5,132 nt of DNA from Singulisphaera sp. GP187 (lineage in GTDB: Bacteria > Planctomycetota > Phycisphaerae > Phycisphaerales > SM1A02), in contig CAMDEL010000129.1 in NCBI GenBank assembly GCA_945896765.1, positions 1 through 5,132 on the forward strand. Direction: 5' to 3'. The notes below the pieces were generated by a model, which was not told where the DNA came from, searched no databases, and worked only from the letters and a program-made list of their open reading frames with translations. Positions 1 to 5,015 of the stretch are shown here, piece after piece (within the stretch, counting starts at the first letter, position 1; each line of letters opens with the position of its first letter). Position numbers and translations under genes: made by a program.

Positions 1-74
1 TCGATATCGGTGGGATCCTTGGAAAGATCATTGCGTTGACGATTGAGTTCGGCGAGGATTGGTTCGACCTTCAT
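1..74 (-). CDS. Possible N-terminal fragment of an unidentified protein, cut by the window edge
   Basis: An ATG on the minus strand at 74-72 opens a frame that stays open to the left edge, giving 24 complete residues that begin MKVEPILAELNRQ and continue with a polar, charged, probably helical stretch. It lies 14 nt downstream of the stop codon of the DUF1444 gene on the same strand, so it would be the next gene of that transcript. There is no recognisable Shine-Dalgarno sequence ahead of the ATG; translation could depend on the upstream gene. I do not recognise the family, and 24 residues are too few to assign one. The support is only the open frame, the same-strand spacing and a plausible amino-acid composition, so it could also be a chance open frame. 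Confidence 0.4.
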   Translation of the reverse strand, partial: MKVEPILAELNRQRNDLSKDPTDI

Positions 75-88
75 ATCAGCGGAGGTTA

Positions 89-913
89 CTACGCAGCTTT
101 GGAAGTCCCCGCAACCCCATCTCGGGTCACGATGAAGAAATCGCTGGTGATCGGATAAGGCAAGCGCGAATAATCGCGAGCAATTCTGGCACGAATACGG
201 TCAAGAAATGGATCTGGACCATACGAAAGTGCGATGAAGACATCGCGCGCAGGCGTTGCGACATAGAAATCGCCACGCAATTCTTTTGCGAGCCGTTCAT
301 GCAACTTCGACAGCAGAAGTCGAGCTGCGTCATATCCATCTTTCAAAGACAAGAGCGCGGCGCGCCCTCCATCGTGACTTGCGATCACTTGCACTTGCAG
401 ATCGGGTGCGTATGAACCAAGGTTCTGTCGGGCAATTTCTTCCAGGTCTTCGGGACCAATCCCCCACCGAATCATTTGCTCTGTAGAAACGCTGACGGTC
501 ATCTCGGGCATGTCGAGCACAAAGACGATCACCGTTCCATTGACCCATGGCAAATGTGCGATCGATTGACGATCAACGCCTTCGAAGATCGACTCGGGCT
601 GAATGCGGGGCATGATTCGATGACGCGCGACGGCGAATGGGATCAAACTTGAGCCGACGGAATCTCCCTCGAAGATTCTCTCGAAATAACTTCGGACAAA
701 CGCGTGGCCGCGCTGGGGATCCTGCTGAACCATGCGAAAGAGATTCTCGAGGCCCAAGGCCTTGCCATCAATTGTCAAATTGAGTGGAGAAATGATTTCG
801 ACTGGCTTTTGTTGATACCAACCCTTCAGCAAGCGTTCGACCATTTCGGTAAAGCCTTGCCAATCTTCTGGGAATTTGTCTGAAGCGAATTTGTCTTGAT
901 TTGAATCGCTCAT
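89..913 (-). CDS. DUF1444 (YtpQ/UPF0354-like) family protein of unknown function
   Basis: A 274-residue protein with no signal peptide or membrane segment, so probably cytoplasmic. The C-terminal half carries the pattern I associate with DUF1444 proteins such as Bacillus YtpQ: a helix with RQNL (residues 162-165), then LKDGYDAARLL (190-200), then a strand with VATPARDVFIAL (218-229), and a final YPIT..FF segment (253-260). The N-terminal half (1-120) is less conserved and may be lineage-specific. The frame opens further upstream to an ATG at 988, but the start at 913 is chosen because a perfect AGGAGG lies 6 nt ahead of it, while the extra 25 residues would run through the promoter region. 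The gene diverges from kdsA and may be co-transcribed with the fragment at the left edge. No biochemical function is established for the family to my knowledge; assignment to DUF1444 is by recalled motif similarity. Confidence 0.85.
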   Translation of the reverse strand: MSDSNQDKFASDKFPEDWQGFTEMVERLLKGWYQQKPVEIISPLNLTIDGKALGLENLFRMVQQDPQRGHAFVRSYFERIFEGDSVGSSLIPFAVARHRIMPRIQPESIFEGVDRQSIAHLPWVNGTVIVFVLDMPEMTVSVSTEQMIRWGIGPEDLEEIARQNLGSYAPDLQVQVIASHDGGRAALLSLKDGYDAARLLLSKLHERLAKELRGDFYVATPARDVFIALSYGPDPFLDRIRARIARDYSRLPYPITSDFFIVTRDGVAGTSKAA

Positions 914-919
914 TCCTAG

Positions 920-925
920 CCTCCT
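920..925 (-). promoter_or_regulatory. Shine-Dalgarno sequence of the DUF1444 gene
   Basis: On the minus strand this reads AGGAGG, a perfect match to the anti-Shine-Dalgarno core, separated by 6 nt from the ATG at 913. It is the strongest ribosome binding site in the window and decides the start of the DUF1444 gene in favour of 913 over the upstream in-frame ATG at 988. Confidence 0.85.
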
Positions 926-952
926 GAAGACGCACGGAATGTGCGCACCTTC
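926..952 (-). promoter_or_regulatory. Inverted repeat / possible leader hairpin abutting the ribosome binding site
   Basis: CGCAC at 931-935 pairs with GTGCG at 941-945 around a 5-nt loop, and GAAG at 926-929 pairs with CTTC at 949-952, separated by a 1-by-3 internal loop. In a minus-strand transcript this hairpin would end directly against the AGGAGG at 925-920. The right arm overlaps the 8-bp palindrome GTGCGCAC (941-948), so the element could alternatively be a protein-binding operator in DNA. The pairing is seen directly; any regulatory role is inference, and a short imperfect stem like this can arise by chance. Confidence 0.35.
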
Positions 953-954
953 AA

Positions 955-983
955 TTGAACTATCGGATAAAATAGGATGCAAT
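955..983 (+). promoter_or_regulatory. Weak candidate promoter for the kdsA-mcsA-mcsB cluster
   Basis: TTGAAC at 955-960 and TGCAAT at 978-983 are separated by 17 bp; each matches four of six bases of the sigma-70 hexamers. A second possible -10, TAAAAT at 968-973, matches five of six but has no good -35 partner. A promoter for kdsA should lie in this 112-bp divergent region, and it would overlap the candidate promoter on the opposite strand. The exact elements are uncertain. Confidence 0.2.
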
Positions 984-988
984 GCCAA
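959..988 (-). promoter_or_regulatory. Candidate sigma-70-type promoter for the DUF1444 gene
   Basis: On the minus strand TTGGCA at 988-983 (five of six bases of the -35 consensus) is followed after 18 bp by GATAGT at 964-959 (four of six of the -10 consensus). Transcription would begin near 951, giving a leader of about 38 nt that would contain the hairpin and Shine-Dalgarno sequence. Matches of this quality occur by chance, but the location in the divergent intergenic region is right. Confidence 0.3.
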
Positions 989-1025
989 TGAATATGACGA
1001 TTATTTTGAATGGGAAAATCTAAAA

Positions 1026-1865
1026 ATGGCGCTTGACAACACCTTGTTTTTTTCACAGTCACCATCGACTTTGGGTCCAGGAACCTATGGACCCCTGCTG
1101 ATTATTGCCGGTCCATGCATCTTGGAAAGCGATGCAATCAACATGCGCATCGGCGAAACGATGCGTGATGCCTGTGCAAAGCATGGACTTTCATTTGTCT
1201 TCAAAGCAAGCTTCGACAAAGCAAATCGTTCGAGCGTCAAGAGCGCGCGCGGCCCTGGATTGGAACGCGGATGCGACATGCTGGCGAAATTAAAATCTGC
1301 TTTGGGCGTGCCTGTCACGACCGACATTCACGAACCACAACAAGCAGCACGCGCCGCGCAGGCTGTCGATATCTTGCAGATTCCTGCATTCCTCGCGCGG
1401 CAAACCGACTTGCTCGCAGCAGCTGCCGAAACTGGCCGAGCCGTGAATGTAAAGAAGGGACAATTTATGGCTCCTGCCGAAATGGCTGGAGCGATCGGCA
1501 AATTGCGTGAGAGTGGTGCGAAACAAATCATGTTGACTGAACGCGGCACGTTCTTTGGATATCACAGACTTGTGAATGACTTCGCTGGTGTCGGCGACAT
1601 GATGCAGATGGGTGTTCCCGTTTGCTTTGATGCAACTCATTCGACACAAAAACCTGGAGAAGGTGAGACAAGTGGCGGCAATCCTCATCATGCACCGCTG
1701 CTTGCGCGCGCTGCCGTTGCGGCTGGTGTTGATGCAATTTTTCTTGAGTGTCATCCAGATCCCGCGTCTTCGCTGAGTGATCGATCGACGATTCAACTTC
1801 TTGATCGCATGCCTGCTCTCTTGGGGCAACTTGCGGAGATTCGCCGCGTGGTGGTTCAGAAATGA
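1026..1865 (+). CDS. kdsA: 3-deoxy-D-manno-octulosonate-8-phosphate synthase, metal-dependent type
   Basis: Condenses phosphoenolpyruvate with arabinose 5-phosphate to give Kdo 8-phosphate, the committed step to the Kdo sugar of lipopolysaccharide; cytoplasmic TIM-barrel enzyme. The 279 residues match the usual length of about 280. Family motifs run in order: IAGPCILES (27-35), KASFDKANRSS (60-70), GPGLERG (76-82), TDIHEP (99-104), QIPAFLARQTDL (118-129), VNVKKGQF (140-147), FDATHS (201-206) and ECHPDP (241-246) followed by LSD (250-252). Cys31, His205, Glu241 and Asp252 correspond to the metal ligands of the Aquifex enzyme, whereas the metal-free E. coli type has Asn at the Cys position. The frame opens at 939, but the ATG at 1026 fits the family N-terminus and avoids the opposing leader; its Shine-Dalgarno sequence is weak. 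The stop overlaps the mcsA start by 4 nt (ATGA). One oddity is GYHR (178-181) where GYNN is usual. Confidence 0.96.
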   Translation: MALDNTLFFSQSPSTLGPGTYGPLLIIAGPCILESDAINMRIGETMRDACAKHGLSFVFKASFDKANRSSVKSARGPGLERGCDMLAKLKSALGVPVTTDIHEPQQAARAAQAVDILQIPAFLARQTDLLAAAAETGRAVNVKKGQFMAPAEMAGAIGKLRESGAKQIMLTERGTFFGYHRLVNDFAGVGDMMQMGVPVCFDATHSTQKPGEGETSGGNPHHAPLLARAAVAAGVDAIFLECHPDPASSLSDRSTIQLLDRMPALLGQLAEIRRVVVQK

Positions 1866-2359
1866 ACTGCGATCATTGCGATAAGCCCGCAGTCGTGCAC
1901 GAAATCGTCATCAAAGGCGGCGATTCGAAAGAAGTTCACTTGTGCTCGGATCATGCAATCGCTGCGGGATATCCGCTGCCAGTCGAGCAACCTCTTGCAG
2001 ATATTTTTCCAAAGCTTGGATCTGTTGCGAAAGTTGAAGCCGCCAAGAGCAAGGAACGATCGGCAAAGTGCGCTGCGTGCGGTTTGACTTTCACCGTCTT
2101 TCGAAAGTCCGCGACGCTGGGATGCCCTGCGTGCTATGACGCGTTTATGCCGATGATCGAAAAAGTTATCGAGAGTGCGCAAGATGGTGCGACACATCAT
2201 TTAGGAAGAAGCCCAGTGGGCGGAGCGGAAATCGAACGCGTACAGAACTTGCGCGTGAAGATGATGCGTGATCTTGAAGCTGCAATCGCTGCGGAACAAT
2301 ACGAACGTGCTGCGAAATTGCGAGACGAACTGAAGGCATTGGATTCTCCGTCCCCATGA
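1862..2359 (+). CDS. mcsA: McsA-like zinc-binding activator of the protein arginine kinase
   Basis: A 165-residue protein with the architecture of McsA, which in Bacillus binds and activates the arginine kinase McsB. The N-terminal metal site has Cys3, Cys6, Cys28 and His31, a CxxC...CxxH pattern where a CxxC...CxxC form is usual. A second CxxC...CxxC site follows (Cys70, Cys73, Cys88, Cys91) within the typical CAACGLTF...GCPACYDAF context, then a THHLGRSP segment (111-118). The C-terminus is a UVR-type helical hairpin (about 127-160; LEAAIAAEQYERAAKLRDEL) like those in UvrB, UvrC and McsA. The start overlaps the kdsA stop and the stop overlaps the mcsB start, each by 4 nt, pointing to translational coupling; GGTGG at 1851-1855 region is a possible weak ribosome site. 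Direct adjacency to mcsB makes an McsA role much more likely than a generic UVR-domain protein. Confidence 0.92.
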   Translation: MNCDHCDKPAVVHEIVIKGGDSKEVHLCSDHAIAAGYPLPVEQPLADIFPKLGSVAKVEAAKSKERSAKCAACGLTFTVFRKSATLGCPACYDAFMPMIEKVIESAQDGATHHLGRSPVGGAEIERVQNLRVKMMRDLEAAIAAEQYERAAKLRDELKALDSPSP

Positions 2360-3423
2360 GCCAGCCCTTCTCCGCTGCAATGTCTCAAGTCGGACCAGAT
2401 TCCGATGTCGTCGTGACAAGTCGCGTGCGTTTGGCGCGCAACATCTCTGGATTTCCCTTCATCAGTCGAGCAAGCAATCCAGTACGACAAGAAATCATGC
2501 GCGTTGTTCGCCGCGCAGTTGATCAGTCTTGCAATGGAATCGATCACGATCAGGGAATGCGGTGGATCGAATTGCAATCCGCTCCATCGCGTGATCGCAT
2601 TCTGCTTTCTGAAAGGCACCTTGTCTCGCGTCACTTCGCCAATAGCGACGGACCGCGCGCCCTCGCTCTTTCCAGTGACGAACATTCAAGCATCATGGTC
2701 AATGAAGAAGATCATCTGCGCATTCAATTTCTCTGCGCAGGGTCTCGATTATCCGATGCATTCAAGGCGGCATTCGCACTCGAAAATGCGCTGGCGAATT
2801 GCACCAATTTTTCATTTCATCCTCGATGGGGATATCTGACTGCCTGCCCGACAAATGTTGGGTGTGGCATTCGCATGAGTGCGATGCTCCATCTACCAGG
2901 CGCGCAGATTATGAAGGAAACGGATCGAATCAAGCGTGCGGCGAAGGAACTGCATCTTGCGGTGCGCGGTTATTACGGCGAGGGTTCGGAATCGATCGGA
3001 GATTTCTTTCAATTTTCGAATCAAACAACTCTTGGAGCAACCGAAGATGCACTGCTTGAAGAATTCAATGGCATCGTGCTTCCTCGCTTGATCGGGTACG
3101 AGCGCGAAGCCCGCACCGCGGCTCTTGCCCGCTATCGAAGCCGAATCGAAGACATCGTCTTTCGGTCGCATGCAAATTTGAGCGCAGCGCGATTGCTGAC
3201 TGCCGATGCGGCGACCAAAGATCTCAGTCGTATGCGCTTCGGTGTGGTGATGGGACTTCTGCCGATTGAACTGACGACTATTCAGCGCTTACTTTTACAA
3301 GTGCAACCCGCTCATCTTTCACTGATCGACCCTCGTTCACTCGACAGCGAAGAAGCTGATCGAGAAGTCAGAGCGACTTATGTTCGACAAGAGTTGTTGC
3401 GCGGCACGACAGACACGAAGTGA
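2356..3423 (+). CDS. mcsB: McsB-like protein arginine kinase (ATP:guanido phosphotransferase family)
   Basis: McsB phosphorylates arginine side chains of proteins; in Bacillus this inactivates CtsR and marks proteins for ClpCP degradation. The 355-residue length is typical. By comparison with phosphagen kinases the ATP-binding arginines are all present: Arg23 and Arg25 (TSRVRLARN), Arg122 (NEEDHLRIQ, with Glu118 catalytic), Arg173 and Arg204. Cys164 sits in CPTNVG, and Glu209 and Glu212 in YGEGSE, followed by FSNQTTLG (220-227). Small-molecule arginine kinase is the alternative, but the McsA partner and the GYLTACPTNVG and LHLP motifs favour McsB. Two departures stand out: Cys170 replaces the Thr of the usual CPTNVGTG, and the C-terminal RDxxRA phospho-arginine-sensing motif reads DREVRA (335-340). 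The start at 2356 overlaps the mcsA stop by 4 nt; an in-frame ATG at 2380 is possible but would shorten the N-terminus. No ctsR or clpC is nearby. Confidence 0.95.
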   Translation: MSQPFSAAMSQVGPDSDVVVTSRVRLARNISGFPFISRASNPVRQEIMRVVRRAVDQSCNGIDHDQGMRWIELQSAPSRDRILLSERHLVSRHFANSDGPRALALSSDEHSSIMVNEEDHLRIQFLCAGSRLSDAFKAAFALENALANCTNFSFHPRWGYLTACPTNVGCGIRMSAMLHLPGAQIMKETDRIKRAAKELHLAVRGYYGEGSESIGDFFQFSNQTTLGATEDALLEEFNGIVLPRLIGYEREARTAALARYRSRIEDIVFRSHANLSAARLLTADAATKDLSRMRFGVVMGLLPIELTTIQRLLLQVQPAHLSLIDPRSLDSEEADREVRATYVRQELLRGTTDTK

Positions 3424-3432
3424 AGTTGTTGT

Positions 3433-3720
3433 TTAGATTCCGCACGCCGCATCGGCAGCGATCGCACCATCGAAATCTTTGAAGGTCAATCCACCAGCAT
3501 CGTGTGTTGAATATCCAAGCGTGACTTTGTTGTATTTGACGAGAATGTCAGGGTGATGCTGGGTGTGCTCTGCTTCAATTGCCATCAGATTGACAAATCG
3601 CATCGATGCGATGAAATCTGGAAAAGCAAAGGTCCTCTCAATCAAATCTCCAGAGCGGGACCAGTGTGGGACGCATAACATTTTCGCAGTGATTTCAGCG
3701 GATGAGAGTTTGTTTGCCAT
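3433..3720 (-). CDS. phhB: Pterin-4a-carbinolamine dehydratase (PCD/DCoH family)
   Basis: Dehydrates 4a-hydroxytetrahydropterin to the quinonoid dihydropterin, recycling the cofactor of aromatic amino-acid hydroxylases; small cytoplasmic protein. The 95-residue length is normal. The signature E.x.x.x.HHPD is present (EHTQHHPD, 51-58), followed by VKYNKVTLGYSTHDAGGLTFKD (key residues Tyr63, Asn64, His73, Asp74, Leu78, Thr79). His55, His56 and His73 match in spacing the three catalytic histidines of the mammalian enzyme. The gene is convergent with mcsB (9 bp between stops) and divergent from the phosphatase gene (30 bp). No aromatic amino-acid hydroxylase is in the window, and many bacterial PCD proteins have no known hydroxylase partner, so the physiological substrate is uncertain. 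No clear Shine-Dalgarno sequence precedes the ATG; a TAGTAT hexamer 9 nt upstream hints at a nearly leaderless transcript. The symbol follows the family name and is not proof of function. Confidence 0.93.
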   Translation of the reverse strand: MANKLSSAEITAKMLCVPHWSRSGDLIERTFAFPDFIASMRFVNLMAIEAEHTQHHPDILVKYNKVTLGYSTHDAGGLTFKDFDGAIAADAACGI

Positions 3721-3750
3721 ATACCCAAAATACTAGCGATTCATTACCAT

Positions 3751-4995
3751 TTGATTCTCTTGGCAATTCCATCACAACATCAATCTCGGCGAACTCTGCA
3801 ACCACAAATTGCAGTCATATCGCTTCAGCCTGGCGACACGCACGAAACGGTGGCGCGGGTGCTCTGTGAACGATTCGATTTTGATGCTCGGGTTATGAAC
3901 GAGCGCGATCCTATTTCGATTGCAATGGCTGTCCGAGAAGTGCAAGCATTGGTATTGGTCGGCGCTCCAACGGTCGAAAACATGCAGTCCCCTGCAATCG
4001 AGGAGGCGATCTCTTCGATGATTCCTGTCGTCGCGCTTTGTGCAGAATTTGGCCAGAGTCAAGATGCGCCAGCGGGGATTTCATTTGTGCTTGACCCGCA
4101 ACTGGGACCAGAACATTTGGCGACAGCTTTGTCCGCTCTCATCGCGCGGCAACGAGAGATTCATCGATTGCAATTTGACACTGCAACAGCGATGAAATTT
4201 TCTGGTGGATTGCGAAACCAAATCGACAACATTCAAGAAGAATTGCAATTGGCAGCCAGCGTTCAGCGAGAATTTCTTCCGCGCATATTGCCTTCGATAG
4301 GCGGAATTGCATCGGCTGCTCTGTGGCGACCTGCCGCCTATGTCTCAGGCGATATCTATAACGTCATGCGTCTGGACGAACATCATCTTGGACTCTTCGT
4401 GACGGATGCGGTTGGTCATGGCGTGCCTGCTGCGCTGCTGACATTGGTCATTTCTCGAAGTCTCCCAACCAAAGAGATCAATGGAAATTCGTATCGCATT
4501 CTTTCTCCAAGCGAGGCACTGACTCAAGTGAATGCAGACATGCTGACTCGCGCTGGGCGAACCACGCGTTTCGCAACTGCAATTTATGCGGTCATCGACA
4601 CACGCAATCATCAACTGACTGTTGCGAGTGCTGGACATCTTCCGATGATGCGAATCTCTCGCGGAGGGACGTGCGAAGCGATTCCAACTGCCGGAGGACT
4701 TCTGGGAGTATTCGAAGACGAAACTTTCACCGAGCAGGTGATCACCCTTTCTGCAGGCGACAAGTTGCTTTTTTATACCGACGGATTCGAGCAGGCATTC
4801 CCAGAGTTGGGCCACGATCCTTCTGCGCCACGATTGCCCAACCATAGATACTTGGATGTCTTCAATGAATTCGCATCGGTCGAAAGTTCGCAAGCATTCA
4901 TTGAGAACATCAACAAACGACTCGACGAAGAATCGGACGACTTTCCACAGATCGACGATCTGACTTTACTTTGTGCGAGTTGGACTGGGATTTGA
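3751..4995 (+). CDS. Pseudo-receiver plus SpoIIE/RsbU-type PP2C serine/threonine phosphatase
   Basis: Probably a cytoplasmic phosphatase that dephosphorylates a phosphoprotein such as an anti-anti-sigma (STAS) factor; the partner is not in the window. Residues about 17-130 resemble a response-regulator receiver fold (strand IAVIS at 20-24, strand ALVLVGAP at 66-73, final strand FVLDP at 112-116), but the phospho-acceptor Asp at the end of the third strand is absent. A helical linker (130-170) leads to a helix with LQLAASVQREFLP (165-177), typical of the phosphatase entry. The PP2C domain (about 185-412) has the metal-binding acids Asp201 (SGDIY), Asp219 (TDAVGHG), Asp344 (YTDG) and Asp403 (DDLT), plus ASAGHLP (292-298) and GLLGVF (316-321). 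The start is uncertain: no ATG precedes the receiver-like domain and the frame is closed by a stop at 3703-3705, so TTG at 3751 or 3760 is likely. No Shine-Dalgarno sequence is seen. Confidence 0.9.
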   Translation: MILLAIPSQHQSRRTLQPQIAVISLQPGDTHETVARVLCERFDFDARVMNERDPISIAMAVREVQALVLVGAPTVENMQSPAIEEAISSMIPVVALCAEFGQSQDAPAGISFVLDPQLGPEHLATALSALIARQREIHRLQFDTATAMKFSGGLRNQIDNIQEELQLAASVQREFLPRILPSIGGIASAALWRPAAYVSGDIYNVMRLDEHHLGLFVTDAVGHGVPAALLTLVISRSLPTKEINGNSYRILSPSEALTQVNADMLTRAGRTTRFATAIYAVIDTRNHQLTVASAGHLPMMRISRGGTCEAIPTAGGLLGVFEDETFTEQVITLSAGDKLLFYTDGFEQAFPELGHDPSAPRLPNHRYLDVFNEFASVESSQAFIENINKRLDEESDDFPQIDDLTLLCASWTGI

Positions 4996-5015
4996 ACGGA
5001 CTGCAGCGTGGCGGA

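Noticed and set aside
914..988. 25-residue N-terminal extension of the DUF1444 protein from the ATG at 988
   Set aside because: The perfect AGGAGG 6 nt before the ATG at 913 makes the shorter protein far more likely.
939..1025. 29-residue N-terminal extension of KdsA from the ATG at 939
   Set aside because: The extension does not resemble KdsA, has no ribosome site, and would overlap the leader and promoter of the divergent gene. The ATG at 1026 gives the expected family length.
1290..1829. 179-codon open frame on the minus strand inside kdsA
   Set aside because: It lies entirely antisense to a gene with strong family motifs, its product is rich in Cys, Arg and Ser with no recognisable domain, and it has no upstream ribosome site I can see. 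It is a coding shadow.
2197..2685. 162-codon open frame on the minus strand across the mcsA/mcsB junction
   Set aside because: Overlaps two well-supported genes on the other strand and has no family resemblance; treated as a shadow.
3424..3432. Bidirectional terminator between the convergent mcsB and dehydratase genes
   Set aside because: The gap is 9 bp and I found no GC-rich stem followed by a T-run in it or in the flanking coding ends.
4345..4893. 182-codon open frame on the minus strand inside the phosphatase gene
   Set aside because: Antisense to the conserved PP2C domain, low-quality composition and no recognisable motif; treated as a shadow.
4996..5015. Terminator between the phosphatase and riboflavin synthase genes
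   Set aside because: The 20-bp gap contains the 6-bp palindrome CTGCAG but no stable hairpin with a T-run on either strand.
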